Source: SSF53 sp036170535
GTDB lineage: Bacteria; Spirochaetota; Leptospiria; Leptospirales; Leptonemataceae
Direction: 5' to 3'
NCBI GenBank assembly: GCA_036170535.1
Contig: JAVHPJ010000236.1
Coordinates: forward strand, 1-64,000
DNA length: 64,000 bases
Made by a program: the position numbers and the translations under genes. A model generated the notes under the pieces. It was given only the letters and a program-made list of their open reading frames with translations. It had not been told where the DNA came from and made no database searches. Shown in pieces: positions 1 to 11,130 of the stretch (the stretch's first letter is position 1; every line of letters begins with the position of its first letter).

Positions 1-1553
1 CGCGTGATGTTTGCGTCGCCGCCGAACAATGCCAGCGAGCGCAGGCCGCGATTATTCATGCGCGTTTCAATGCCGAGCTCGGGCGCAAAGCGCGCGGGGT
101 CCGGATTGCCGGCGCCGATCGTCGTTTGAAAGGGCGTCGTGTTGCAGTTCTGAATCAGACCGGAGGGCGGATTTAAGACCTGCGGCAATTCTTCGTAGCG
201 CAGGTAGTCGGTCCAGAGCGTGCGCCGCGTGTCGCCGGGCAAAACGGCGAGATAATCATAGCCCGGCGTGCGGCGCGGCAAGAGCCCGTTGTACACGTAA
301 TAGATCGTATTCGCATCGGCGTAGACCGTGTTGAACATTGGCAGGCCCTGCAGCTGCATCGCGGCGCGCCACTCCGTAAAGTTGTGCGCTTTGTTCATGC
401 GATACCATTGTTCAAACGCGCGCATCAACTGACCGATGCCCGCATAACGCAGGGCGTACACGCCTTTGTCCGTTACGAGCGCGGGGCCAAAAATACTCGT
501 GTAATATTTGCGGGAGTAGGGCAGTTCAAACAGGCCGACGTCGATTGCCACGCTTTCGCTGCGTTCGTCCAGCGTGAGCCATTCGCCGTCGACGCGGTAG
601 CGCAAAGGGTTCGCCGGATCGGTCTGGAGCTTGTAGAGGTCCCACAGGTCGGGATTGTTCACCGTATGCGCCCAGCCCAGGTATTCGTTGTGTCCGTGAA
701 AAATCACCGCGCCGCCTGGAAAAGTGCCGCCCATCATGTTCCAGCCCTCGTCGGACGTCACGTGCGCCTGATACCAGGCGACCGGGCCTTCCCAGGGTTG
801 ATGCGAGTTGATGTTAAGCCGGACCACGCCGTCCGCCGAGCGCGACCGGGCCACGGCGTGCGCGTTCGAGCCGATCAGACTTGCGGAAAAGAGCGCCGCA
901 TTGTTCGGGCTTTCGCGCATTTCGCCCGCGAGGGCGACCTGCGCCTGGAGTTGCGCGCCAACCGGCAACGGCTCGTCGTTCAGGATCGCCTTTAGCGCTT
1001 TGTCGAGACCCTGAAAGAGCGGAACCTTGTGCGGAAAGCCCGCCGCCAGATCCTGACCGCGCACGAGAAAAAAGCGGCCGTCCGCTTCGTCGGGATGCGT
1101 GGCTGCATAATAGTTCAAGCCGTTGGCGTAGCCTTCAAGCACAGCGCGCGCTTCGGGGCTCAACGCGATTTCGTATTGCGCTTCGGTTTCCGGCCACACG
1201 CCGACGAGCCGCACATATACGTCATTGGCAATCGCGTCTTTTGAAAGTATGCGCCGCGCAAGCTGCCCGCGCGTGGCGGCGATGATGGTCTGCAGGAGCG
1301 GGAAATTGTCTTCCGCCTGGGCGTAGGCGAGACCAAAGGCCGCATCGGCGTCGCTCGGGCCGTGGATATGCGGCACGCCAAATTCATCGCGCGTGATAAC
1401 GACCCGTGCGGCCTGGGCGTTTAATTCCGATGTCAGGGGCGGCGGGCCGGGACGCAGGGCGCGCCGCAGGCCGTACCAGGCGCCCAGAAACAGGGCGAGC
1501 CCGAGGGGCAAAAGCAGGGCCAGTCTCCAACGACGCGAGGCGGATAAGCGCAT
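1..1553 (-). CDS. Penicillin acylase (penicillin amidase) family protein, partial at window edge
   Basis: The reading frame is open from an ATG at 1553 (GTG at 1589 is an in-frame alternative; neither has a good ribosome site) to base 1, so the C-terminus is missing. An N-terminal hydrophobic segment (about residues 10-28) suggests an exported or membrane-anchored enzyme. The family's N-terminal nucleophile site is visible as IGSNAHAV with Ser229, the point where the precursor is cut into alpha and beta chains; before it lies the typical DEFGVPHIHG start of the alpha chain, and after it INSHQPWEG. Members are Ntn-hydrolases that cleave amide bonds in penicillins, acyl-homoserine lactones or other acylated amines. 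The substrate cannot be told from sequence. Confidence 0.85.
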   Translation of the reverse strand, partial: MRLSASRRWRLALLLPLGLALFLGAWYGLRRALRPGPPPLTSELNAQAARVVITRDEFGVPHIHGPSDADAAFGLAYAQAEDNFPLLQTIIAATRGQLARRILSKDAIANDVYVRLVGVWPETEAQYEIALSPEARAVLEGYANGLNYYAATHPDEADGRFFLVRGQDLAAGFPHKVPLFQGLDKALKAILNDEPLPVGAQLQAQVALAGEMRESPNNAALFSASLIGSNAHAVARSRSADGVVRLNINSHQPWEGPVAWYQAHVTSDEGWNMMGGTFPGGAVIFHGHNEYLGWAHTVNNPDLWDLYKLQTDPANPLRYRVDGEWLTLDERSESVAIDVGLFELPYSRKYYTSIFGPALVTDKGVYALRYAGIGQLMRAFEQWYRMNKAHNFTEWRAAMQLQGLPMFNTVYADANTIYYVYNGLLPRRTPGYDYLAVLPGDTRRTLWTDYLRYEELPQVLNPPSGLIQNCNTTPFQTTIGAGNPDPARFAPELGIETRMNNRGLRSLALFGGDANIT

Positions 1554-1805
1554 GGACGAAGCGCGACCGACGCCCGCGCGCTTGTCCACTCGGATTGGGC
1601 TGTGCGCGGCGACGCCGCCAGCGCCGACGGAACGCCGTGGAATGTCATTGGCTGGCGCGCCCTTCGGTCATTACGTGCAATAGGTGCGTCTGCGCCAGCG
1701 GCGTTTGAAAAATCGTCGGTTAAATTGAAAAGGGATCGTCAACTCCGGGGGCGTACGCGCAGTGCAACCAGCAGCGTGGCTGCGTATTCCTGCGGAGGAC
1801 TACAA

Positions 1806-1925
1806 ATGGCAAAAGGTAAAGAAGGCGCCGGCGGCGACAAAAGCGGCAGTTCCAAAGGCGGCGGCAAAGTAAAACAACCGGTCAGCACCACTCCTAAAAC
1901 GGGCGCCGGCGGCAAAAAAAAGTAA
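1806..1925 (+). CDS. Small Lys/Gly-rich basic protein, 39 aa
   Basis: An ATG at 1806 preceded by a good ribosome site (GGAGG about 8 bases upstream) opens a 39-residue frame that is almost entirely Gly, Lys, Ser, Thr and Ala and ends in GGKKK. There is no signal peptide and no hydrophobic residue cluster, so it is probably cytoplasmic and disordered; the charge suggests binding to nucleic acid or another acidic partner (inference). I do not recognise the family. The strong ribosome site is the main reason to believe it. It stands alone between the acylase gene on the other strand and the transglutaminase-like gene. Confidence 0.55.
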   Translation: MAKGKEGAGGDKSGSSKGGGKVKQPVSTTPKTGAGGKKK

Positions 1926-2048
1926 GCCGCCCGCACGGCGTCTCTCAGACAGCGGCGGCGCGATCCTTGCGAGAGCGCCGCCTGCATGGTACCGCGTGCG
2001 CAGAGGGAAATCGCTTGAAAGCGACGGGCGGGCGACGTTCGGTCGCGC

Positions 2049-3536
2049 ATGTCGCGTAGCGTCTGGATTCTTCTAAATGCAGGCCTGTTTCTAATTATTG
2101 TTAACGCATCGGCCGGCGCGCTCTACAGTCAGAGCGCCGACGAGGCCTACCAGCGCGGCATACATCTCCTCTACCAGGCCGGACGCCCACAGGAAGCGCT
2201 CGAACAATTTCGCACCGCCCACGAGCTCGATCCCGCGCCCTGGTCGCGCGCGTTCATGATCGGCTACACGCTCAAACAATACTTGAGCCGTCCAGAAGAA
2301 GCGTTCGCGTATTTTGAAGAGGCATGGCGGCGAAACTCCGAACTGAACGAGCTGCCGTATAAAGAGACAATTCTCTGCCTCGAATTGTTGCAGCGTTTTC
2401 CGGAGGCGATCGAACGCAATCGAGCGGCTCAGGCTGCGTTGCGTGCGGCCGGCAAGCCGATCCCGCCCTGGTTTGCAGAAAATCTCGCCTATCTCCACTT
2501 CCAGAACGGGGATCTCGACGCCGCGCGTCGTCTGGCGCCGGCCGGCGGCTGGACTGCGACGCAACTGGCGCCGCGCATCATTGAAATTGATTGGAACCTG
2601 CGTTTTGTCCAGCTGTTGCAGGCGTGGCGCATCGATACTGTCGATCGGGTGCGGCTCACGCTGCCGATGGAGCGCGACTATCAAACTCTTAAGTCGGTAC
2701 GTGTGCAGGTTAGCGGCGGACCCGGAGTGCGCACCCGGCGTATCAGCGCGCGCGGCAATACCTTCCTCGAGCTGCAGCGCACCGGAGGGCGCTGGCCGGA
2801 TCGCGTACGACTGCGGCTGAGCGTCGAACAACGCGTGGTCCGGTCTATTGCAACGCGCCCGGCGGGGCTCGCCGCCGCTCGCCCCGGCGATCCCGTGCAT
2901 GCCTGGGCCAGCGAAAACAAGAACGGCCTTTTTTCCCTGGATAACGCAACGTTTCGCGCGCGCATTCGGGAAATCACCGCGTCCGGCGCAACGCCCGGCG
3001 AAAAGGCCGATCTCGCCCTGCGCTGGCTGCGGGCGAACTTTCGCTACGGCGAAAAACCCCAGGGCGGCGCCATCGCCGACTGGCTTGAATTTGGATCGGG
3101 GGACTGCGGTTATTATACGTTTATTGCCATCGGCATGTTACGCGCGCTGGATATTCCGGTGCGCGGAGTGTACGGCTTGAATCCCTGGAATGACCCGGGG
3201 CCCGCCTTGCCCCACTCGATTATTGAAATCTACGACGCCTCCGCCGGCCGTTGGTTTCCGCACGATCCCCAGTCGGATGCATTGTACGGCGTAATCAATC
3301 CCGCGTACGTTGCGTTTACTGCGGGCAATCCCGCCCAGGACGCCGCTGTTCGCGCGCCGGACGGAGTCTGGGAACTGGATACGGTCTGGTTTTTCTGGGA
3401 AGGCAGCGGGCGCGACACGCTCGCCTACACCGTGCGGTCCGCCGGCGCAGCAACAGTGGCGTCGCGCAGCGTCGAGTCCGCGCCGGAAAACTACACGGCG
3501 CCGACGAGCGCCGTCGGTCCGCCGCCTGCGCGTTAG
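2049..3536 (+). CDS. Exported transglutaminase-like protein with N-terminal TPR-like region
   Basis: This 495-residue protein begins with a signal-peptide-like hydrophobic stretch (residues 5-25). Helical repeats follow, beginning SADEAYQRGIHLLYQAG, and look like TPRs. The C-terminal half has the transglutaminase/protease-like triad: Cys353 in SGDCGYYTF, His389 in LPHSIIEIY and Asp406 in WFPHDPQ. Bacterial proteins of this fold are usually cysteine peptidases or amidases rather than true transglutaminases. It probably acts in the periplasm or on the surface. There is no clear ribosome site before the ATG and no operon partner (the next gene is 58 bases downstream). Confidence 0.75.
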   Translation: MSRSVWILLNAGLFLIIVNASAGALYSQSADEAYQRGIHLLYQAGRPQEALEQFRTAHELDPAPWSRAFMIGYTLKQYLSRPEEAFAYFEEAWRRNSELNELPYKETILCLELLQRFPEAIERNRAAQAALRAAGKPIPPWFAENLAYLHFQNGDLDAARRLAPAGGWTATQLAPRIIEIDWNLRFVQLLQAWRIDTVDRVRLTLPMERDYQTLKSVRVQVSGGPGVRTRRISARGNTFLELQRTGGRWPDRVRLRLSVEQRVVRSIATRPAGLAAARPGDPVHAWASENKNGLFSLDNATFRARIREITASGATPGEKADLALRWLRANFRYGEKPQGGAIADWLEFGSGDCGYYTFIAIGMLRALDIPVRGVYGLNPWNDPGPALPHSIIEIYDASAGRWFPHDPQSDALYGVINPAYVAFTAGNPAQDAAVRAPDGVWELDTVWFFWEGSGRDTLAYTVRSAGAATVASRSVESAPENYTAPTSAVGPPPAR

Positions 3537-3594
3537 GTCTTCGAGCGCGGCGTTATTCGATTGACTGCAAGCGCGCGGCGAGCGCCAAACCTGC

Positions 3595-4404
3595 ATGGCC
3601 AGGACGATTCTGATAACCGGGGCGACCGACGGCATCGGCAAACAAACAGCGCTGGATCTCGCCCGTCTGGGCCATTCCATACTTCTGCATGGGCGCAACG
3701 CGGACCGCGGCGAACAGGCGCTCGAATCGATACGTACGCTGGCAAGCGGCGCCTCCGTTGAATTTGTGCAAGCCGACCTGGGGGACCTGGAACAGGTGCG
3801 TCGCCTCGCGCTCGAATTGCGCTCCCGTCCGCTGGACGTTTTGATTCATAATGCCGGCGTGTTCATGAACGAACGCAAACTTTCGAAGCAGGGTTTTGAA
3901 CTGACCTTTGCTGTGAATCATCTGAGTCACTTTTTGCTCACGGCGCTCTTGCTCGACTCGCTCGCGCCGGGCGCACGCATCCTGACGCTGAGCTCCATTG
4001 CACATACGCGCGGCAATCTGGATTTTAACAATCTGCAGGGCGAAAAATCCTTCAGCGGCTACGGCGCCTATGCTCTCTCCAAACTCTGCAACGCAATGTT
4101 CGCCCGGGAGCTGGCGGATCGCGTGCAGGGTCGCGGCTTTGCGTCGAACTCCATTCATCCGGGCGTAATCACTACAAAACTCCTGCGCGAGGGGTTTGGC
4201 GCAACCGGGGCCAGTCCGGCCGAGGGCGCCGCGACGAGCGTCTATATGGCGATATCGCCGGAGGTGGAAGGAACAACCGGACAGTACTTTGCCAACAAAC
4301 GCCCGGCGCAGTCGCATCTCGCGGTGGAAGACGCGGCGGCGCGCCAACGGCTGTGGGAAATCAGCGAGAAGCTTTGCGGACTGCCCGCCTCATCAGCGTC
4401 GTGA
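3595..4404 (+). CDS. Short-chain dehydrogenase/reductase (retinol-dehydrogenase-like)
   Basis: A 269-residue classical SDR. The NAD(P)-binding motif TGATDGIG lies at residues 7-14, NNAG is replaced by HNAG, and the catalytic Ser (LSSIAH) and YALSK motif are present. The arrangement, with a long insert between the Ser and the Tyr (GNLDFNNLQGEK), matches the retinol-dehydrogenase/WW-domain-oxidoreductase branch of SDRs. The substrate is unknown. It starts 58 bases after the transglutaminase-like gene and is followed by a DJ-1/PfpI gene on the same strand, possibly cotranscribed. Confidence 0.85.
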   Translation: MARTILITGATDGIGKQTALDLARLGHSILLHGRNADRGEQALESIRTLASGASVEFVQADLGDLEQVRRLALELRSRPLDVLIHNAGVFMNERKLSKQGFELTFAVNHLSHFLLTALLLDSLAPGARILTLSSIAHTRGNLDFNNLQGEKSFSGYGAYALSKLCNAMFARELADRVQGRGFASNSIHPGVITTKLLREGFGATGASPAEGAATSVYMAISPEVEGTTGQYFANKRPAQSHLAVEDAAARQRLWEISEKLCGLPASSAS

Positions 4405-4488
4405 ATCAGGTTCATCAGCGCTTATTATTGGAATAAAGCGACCGCGCGTGCGATAGTAATTCTGCGGCCAGGCGTCGCTGGAGTAACT

Positions 4489-5235
4489 ATGAGCGCATCA
4501 ATCAACGTACTGAATCCTGCAAAGCCCCGGCGCATTCTGCTGGGCGCGGCGAATCCCGCAGTGTCCGGGGTGACCGGCTGGCCGATTGGATTCTGGGCGG
4601 CCGAACTCACGCATCCGTACTTTGAATTTGCCGAGCGCGGTTACGAGGTCGAGATCGCGAGTCCCCTGGGCGGAAAACTCGAAATCGACGGCTACAGCGA
4701 TCCGCGGCACGAGAGCGGCTATTCGGCGCACGACTTGATCAGTCTGGGCTTTTTGAATAGCCCCGCGCACGCGAAGCTGATGGAAAACACGCCCGCGATC
4801 TACGCCGAGAAGGTTGAAGACTACGACGCGCTGTTTTTATCCGGCGGGCAGTCGCCCATGTACACGTTCATTGACGATGCAAAACTGCACAGCCTGATTG
4901 CGCGCTTCTACGAGGCCGGCAAGCCGGTCGCCGTCGTTTGCCATGCAACCTGCACGCTGCTGAAAACCAGGCTTTCCAACGGCGACCTGCTGGTAAAAGA
5001 CAAGACCTGGACCGGCTTTGCGGACAGCGAAGAAAAAATCGCCGAAGGTTTTGTCGGCGGCAAGATCCAGCCCTTCTGGATAGAAACGGAGGCGCGCAAA
5101 CTCCCCGACACGAACTTCATCACCGGCGGACCCATGAAGTCTTTTGCAGTGCGCGACGGCCGACTGATCACCGGACAGCAGCAGTACTCGGGCGCCGCCG
5201 CAGCCCGCCTGGTCATAGAGGCCCTGGGCGTTTAG
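4489..5235 (+). CDS. DJ-1/PfpI family protein (type 1 glutamine amidotransferase-like)
   Basis: A 248-residue protein with the nucleophile elbow VVCHATC (Cys151) and the preceding LFLSGGQSPM loop of the DJ-1/PfpI superfamily. Its size and the DLWGG-replacing region fit the Hsp31-like branch, whose members act as chaperones, glyoxalases or protein/DNA deglycases. The role here is uncertain. Start: ATG 4489 with GGAG 7 bases upstream. It is convergent with the LysR gene, with only 10 bases between their stops. Confidence 0.85.
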   Translation: MSASINVLNPAKPRRILLGAANPAVSGVTGWPIGFWAAELTHPYFEFAERGYEVEIASPLGGKLEIDGYSDPRHESGYSAHDLISLGFLNSPAHAKLMENTPAIYAEKVEDYDALFLSGGQSPMYTFIDDAKLHSLIARFYEAGKPVAVVCHATCTLLKTRLSNGDLLVKDKTWTGFADSEEKIAEGFVGGKIQPFWIETEARKLPDTNFITGGPMKSFAVRDGRLITGQQQYSGAAAARLVIEALGV

Positions 5236-5245
5236 TCTGGATTCT

Positions 5246-6187
5246 TTATGACATCGCCGGATTGAGGCGCGCTTCGCGGGCGGCGTCGGCGGCGGTCTGA
5301 AACGCCGCACGCAGCCACGCGTGCGCCGGATCAGCGCTACGGGCGCGCATCCAGATCATCTGCGTTACCAACTCGATGGCGGCCAGTTCCGCCGGCGGTA
5401 CAAAGAGTTTCAGGTCATGTTCGCGCGCAGCCTCGAGGGCGAGGCTTTGCGGCAAAATTACGGCCAGATCCCCCGGGGCGACCAGACGCATCGCAAGCAG
5501 AAACTGATTTACAGTTAAGTTTACGGATCGCGTCCGACCCAGCGCCGCCAGCTTCTCGTCGATGTAGCCGGAGGCTTCGCCAAACGGCGAAACCAGCATA
5601 TGGCGCAGAGCGGCGTAGTCTTCGAGGCTCAGTCGGGTCTGGCCGGCGAAGCGACAGCTTTTTGACACCGCCAGCAGCGGCGACTCGCGCAACAGATCGA
5701 AGGTTTCAAAGCGGTCCAGCGAGCGCGCAAAGCCGCCGACGCCCAGATCAATCTCGCCGCGCTCCAGATCCAGCAAAACCCGTTCGCTCTGGTACGGCGT
5801 CATGCGCAGGGCGACCTGCGGCGCCTCGCGCTGGAGACGGTCCGTTACATTGGGCAGCAACGCCGCGGCTGCGTAGTCGGTAATCGCAATTCGAAAAACG
5901 CGCGTAGAACTCTCCGGAGTGAAGCGCTCCGGCGCGAGAGCGGCTTCAATCAAGGCCAGCGCGTCACGGACCGGTCCGGCCAGTCGCTGCGCGCGGTCCG
6001 TAGGCCGAACGCCGGCGGGAGTTTTGACAAAAAGTTCGTCTTTGAGCAACCGACGCAAACGCGCCAGCGCATTGGACAGCGCGGGCTGGGTCAGGGCCAG
6101 ACGCGCCGCGGCGCGCGTGACATGACGTTCCTGGAAAACCGCGTCAAATACGCGCAGCAGATTCAAGTCAACTGCTGAAAGATCCAT
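5246..6187 (-). CDS. LysR family transcriptional regulator
   Basis: A 313-residue protein. Residues 8-67 form the LysR winged helix-turn-helix (HVTRAAARLALTQPALSNALARL), followed by a periplasmic-binding-like effector domain to the C-terminus. Family members sense a small molecule and usually regulate a neighbouring gene. The candidates are the beta-propeller lipoprotein gene 49 bases upstream on the same strand, or the DJ-1/PfpI gene that it faces. No operator could be singled out. Confidence 0.9.
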   Translation of the reverse strand: MDLSAVDLNLLRVFDAVFQERHVTRAAARLALTQPALSNALARLRRLLKDELFVKTPAGVRPTDRAQRLAGPVRDALALIEAALAPERFTPESSTRVFRIAITDYAAAALLPNVTDRLQREAPQVALRMTPYQSERVLLDLERGEIDLGVGGFARSLDRFETFDLLRESPLLAVSKSCRFAGQTRLSLEDYAALRHMLVSPFGEASGYIDEKLAALGRTRSVNLTVNQFLLAMRLVAPGDLAVILPQSLALEAAREHDLKLFVPPAELAAIELVTQMIWMRARSADPAHAWLRAAFQTAADAAREARLNPAMS

Positions 6188-6236
6188 GACCCGCTATTGT
6201 CCCGCCGCCTGGCGACGGCGAGACAAAAGCGCCGGA

Positions 6237-7217
6237 TCAGCGGCTGATGTTAAAAATCTCAAACGATGTCGTAGGTTCCGTCGCGCCGCTGAAGAGCCGG
6301 TTCAGCTTTGCGTTCAGGACGTACACTTCGCCGCCGCGCAAAGCCGCGGTTGTGGGAAATTCCATGCCCGGCTTTTGCACTTCGCCCGCGATGCGCGCGC
6401 TTTTCCAGCCGTCCGCGCTCGTCAGGGTAAAGACGCGATCGTACTCCGCCTGGCCGCCGCCGCGATTGCTGATCAGCACGAGCGTCGAGTCGTCGACTTT
6501 TACCAGACCGTCGGCGCCGGGAAATTTCCGATCGATGGCGATCTCCGCGTACGCGGCGGGATCGGCGAGCGGAATGCGAAACAGCACGCCTTCGTTGTAC
6601 TTGGTCACGATCAGCGCATCGCCGAAAATCTCAATGCCGTTCAGACCGAAACCTTCGCCGCCAAAGCGTTCGTCGCGCAAAAACTCGCTCGACTTGTAAT
6701 CCGGCGTAATCTTATAAATCACCGGACTGAAGCTGTTCGTTACGTAGATGGTTCCGTCGGACGTCGTCGTCGCAGCGTTGGCAAAGTGAAAGCCGTCCGG
6801 ATCATTCGCCGCGAGATTTTCGAAATGCAAAAGCTTGCCGTCGCTCAGATTGTAGACGGCGACGCCCGCGAGCTTCTTCTGGGTTTCCGGTTTAGTGCGC
6901 ACGCTGACTCCGGGATCGGATACGCAGACAATGAGTCGGTTACGTTCGCGATCAAGATGCAGGCCGATCGCCGAGACCAGACGTTCGTCTTCAATAAAGA
7001 CCTCATACCGCCCCTCGTCGCTTACAGCGCCAATCACGCCCTTGCGCAGGGAGCTGACGAGAAAACGGCTACGCGGCGCGTCGTAGACGACTCCTTCCGG
7101 ATAGAGATCCGCGTTGGAGAATGAAATCTGCGCAACGTGGGTCGGTTTTGCGCAGGCGATACTGAGCAGCGAAAGCGCGGCGCCTGCAAGTGCAGCGCCA
7201 GTTCGAATGATTTGCAT
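6237..7217 (-). CDS. SMP-30/gluconolactonase-like beta-propeller lipoprotein
   Basis: A 326-residue protein from ATG 7217 (GTG 7223 is an alternative). Residues 1-25 form a signal peptide ending in LLSIAC, a relaxed spirochaetal lipobox, so lipidation at that Cys is likely. The rest has the repeated strand pattern of a six-bladed SMP-30/NHL-type propeller: YPEGVVYD, NGIEIFGDALIVTKYNEGVLFRI (shown in pieces) and DGLVKVDDSTLVLIS. Related proteins are lactonases or sugar/metal-binding propellers. The enzymatic role is not shown. A LysR gene follows on the same strand. Confidence 0.65.
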   Translation of the reverse strand: MQIIRTGAALAGAALSLLSIACAKPTHVAQISFSNADLYPEGVVYDAPRSRFLVSSLRKGVIGAVSDEGRYEVFIEDERLVSAIGLHLDRERNRLIVCVSDPGVSVRTKPETQKKLAGVAVYNLSDGKLLHFENLAANDPDGFHFANAATTTSDGTIYVTNSFSPVIYKITPDYKSSEFLRDERFGGEGFGLNGIEIFGDALIVTKYNEGVLFRIPLADPAAYAEIAIDRKFPGADGLVKVDDSTLVLISNRGGGQAEYDRVFTLTSADGWKSARIAGEVQKPGMEFPTTAALRGGEVYVLNAKLNRLFSGATEPTTSFEIFNISR

Positions 7218-7479
7218 GCACACACGTTGATGCGCGCAAAACGAATTGCAAGGAATTAATCCGGGGCGCAGCGCGTCGAACCTTCCGCAGCCGGATGCGT
7301 TGCGCTGCGGCCGAACCGCGCCCGGCCCGCACGGCGGCGGCGGACTGACGCTTCCGCCGCTGGAAACCGGCGCTGCGGATCGGCTCGGGCGAGCGAGGAA
7401 TCGTAAAACTCATGAAACCGGAAGGAATTCTTTTTGAAATATAGTTTGCATCCAGAGGCCGTCCGATTAACGTGATTGT

Positions 7480-8934
<1,455 letters not shown>

Positions 8935-8972
8935 GCGGGCCGCTCTGCGCTTTCAGACGACCCGCTCCCGAG

Positions 8973-9374
8973 TCAGCCGGTTCCGGCCAGCGCGCGCGCC
9001 TTGCGCAAACAACGATTAATCTCGTCGCTGAGTTCAAAGATACTGATCGGCTTGGCAAAAAATCCGTCCGCCCCGCTGTCAAAACAAAGCGCACGAGTGG
9101 CCGGATCAATGGCCGCGCTCACCATCAAGATCGCCGGCAGGCCCGGTCCGCTTTTTCGGCGAATCTGGCGCGCGGTCTCGTGACCCTCCATGCCCGGCAT
9201 ATTCACGTCGAGCAAGATCAAATCAAAGCGATTCCGTTCGCAGGCCCGCAGCGCAATTTCGCCGTTCTCCACGGCGAGCGCCTCGCAACCCAGATTCTGG
9301 CAGATGTTCAGTAGAAGCAGACGCATGGATGCATCGTCATCCACGATTAATATGTGCGCGCGTTGCTCTTGCAT
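8973..9374 (-). CDS. Single-domain response regulator (CheY-like receiver)
   Basis: A 133-residue stand-alone receiver. The acidic pair VDDD, the phospho-acceptor Asp in LILLDVNMPGM, the Ser in MVSAA and the Lys in FFAKPIS are all present, so it should be phosphorylated normally. No output domain is attached. The start at ATG 9374 (MQEQRAHILIVDDD) is chosen over 9434 because a GAGG ribosome site lies 8 bases before it and the family begins there. No histidine kinase is adjacent. Confidence 0.88.
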   Translation of the reverse strand: MQEQRAHILIVDDDASMRLLLLNICQNLGCEALAVENGEIALRACERNRFDLILLDVNMPGMEGHETARQIRRKSGPGLPAILMVSAAIDPATRALCFDSGADGFFAKPISIFELSDEINRCLRKARALAGTG

Positions 9375-9566
9375 GGGATAGCCTCGCTCGATGAGACGTG
9401 CAGCCGATCCCGAATGGGCGCTAAATGTTCGCAAGCAAAAACTGACATCAGCGTCTGGTCAGTAATTACCACGGTAGTTTTACAATGTTTCCGGGTGAAT
9501 CAGGCGCGTTTGTACGCGCCGACTTCCGTCGCAACGCCGCGCACCTACGGGCAGTACGAGTCTTCG

Positions 9567-10910
9567 CTAACGATTAGTATGCAGAATTCGCTGCAGAGTT
9601 TCGCGAGTCTCGGTTGCGGCCATCACCTGGAAGTGCGACTTGCCGATCAACTTAACGACGCGCGCCGCCGGATCGGGTTTTTTCCGGTACACGCGATCCG
9701 TTAACAGGGTCAGGCTGGGGTGTTCGACAATGCCGTCGCCGATCCAGGAGGCCCACAGGCTTTCTTCTTCCGCAGCCAGACTGTAAATCTGGGTCGCCAT
9801 TATGTCGTCCAGCTCGCCAAAGTAGAGTTCCTGCTTGTAGCGATCCAGATGCTCGCCTTTTTGCCAGTCTTCTTCGCGAATAATCCCGTGCGAAAGATCT
9901 TTCATGGCGTCGCTGCGTTGATTGCCAATGAAACCCAGCAGCTTTACCGGAGCGACCGGCGCGCTCTCGAGTATAAAGCCCAGCCAGAAGCCCAATTTTT
10001 CAATATACGAGCCGCCGTCCGGCGAATTGACCAGCAGCGCATGTTGAATGCGTCCCGGCAAAAGCGCGCCGCTTTGCTTGCCGTAATAAAGCGCGCTGCG
10101 GAGAATCAGGCCGCCCTGGCTGTAGGAAATCGCGATCAAGTTCTGCTGTTGCGCATCCGTTTGCTGAAAGAGTTCTTCTGTAAGGCGCAGGAGCGCGCGG
10201 CCATTAACGGATATGTGCGCGCCGGGATTAAAGCGAACGTAGAGGGGATAATAACCCTCGCGCTGCATGAGTTCCGCCAACGCAGGCTCGCCGGCGCCCC
10301 ACAGGGTTTCATCGCAGAAGAGGCCCGGTACGCAAAGGATGAGTCGCGGTAAAGCGGAGCGCTTCCAGTCGGCGACGACCTCGGCGGCGCTGGCGTCGCG
10401 GCCGTTCAGGCGAAAACTCGGCGTAATGTCGGCGGTGGTCACCAGGCCGGCGAAAGAATCGCCGACGACGCTCGCAACCTGGATGTTTTCGAAGAGGGTT
10501 CGCTTGAGCGCGCCGTCCGCGGAGTCGAGCGCATCCAGCGCCTTTTGCAGCGCTGCGCCCGTGTTGGCGATGGCGCTGGTGAGCGCCTGCGAGGCTTGCC
10601 CGGACGCCGCCGCAAGGTTGGCGCTGAGCGTCTGAATCTGCGCCGCCAGCGCCGTCTTCTCCACGAGCGGCGCGGCCGAGAGGCCGCCCAGATGTTTGGC
10701 GCTCCAGTCGAGCGAACCCGCCAGAAAGGCGCGCACCCCTTCCAGCGTGGCCGTCGAAGTCTCCTGGGCGATTTGGACGATGTTTTTACTGAGCGCCATG
10801 CTCCCCCGGGTTACGCTGCGTAACATTATTGAAAGCTCAGGCGGCGTCCCTTCCGCTGCAAGCGCTTTGTCTCGCCGGAAGGCGAAAATCTCGGGCGGGA
10901 CAAAGGTCAT
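9567..10910 (-). CDS. Alpha/beta hydrolase with long N-terminal helical extension
   Basis: A 447-residue protein. The C-terminal 270 residues show an alpha/beta-hydrolase fold: LILCVPGLFCDE (oxyanion region) and the nucleophile elbow ISYSQGG with Ser. About 170 residues of Ala/Leu-rich amphipathic helix precede it, probably coiled coil. Lipases and esterases with this elbow act on acyl esters; the target is unknown. The start is uncertain: ATG 10910 is the longest, while ATG 10800 (MALSKN) sits right behind GGGGGAG. Confidence 0.7.
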   Translation of the reverse strand: MTFVPPEIFAFRRDKALAAEGTPPELSIMLRSVTRGSMALSKNIVQIAQETSTATLEGVRAFLAGSLDWSAKHLGGLSAAPLVEKTALAAQIQTLSANLAAASGQASQALTSAIANTGAALQKALDALDSADGALKRTLFENIQVASVVGDSFAGLVTTADITPSFRLNGRDASAAEVVADWKRSALPRLILCVPGLFCDETLWGAGEPALAELMQREGYYPLYVRFNPGAHISVNGRALLRLTEELFQQTDAQQQNLIAISYSQGGLILRSALYYGKQSGALLPGRIQHALLVNSPDGGSYIEKLGFWLGFILESAPVAPVKLLGFIGNQRSDAMKDLSHGIIREEDWQKGEHLDRYKQELYFGELDDIMATQIYSLAAEEESLWASWIGDGIVEHPSLTLLTDRVYRKKPDPAARVVKLIGKSHFQVMAATETRETLQRILHTNR

Positions 10911-11130
10911 GCTTCAGCACGGCGCCGCCTGAATGTGCAACGCCGTATCTGAAGCGGTTAAAATGTAAAACGACGCTTGTATTTCCTCTCGGGCGCGCCA
11001 GTCGCGCTCCCGCCGCGGAGGCTTTGAATACGAACACGCTGCCGGTGACGCTATCTTTGCCCTGCGAATGTAGTACATCGCTACGAGAGTGGACTCTCTG
11101 ATTCGTTGTGCAAACGAAGGAACCGGGCAA

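Noticed and set aside
384..995. Long plus-strand frames over the first 1.5 kb
   Set aside because: They are mirror frames of the penicillin acylase gene; composition is Arg/Ala-rich and no motif is seen.
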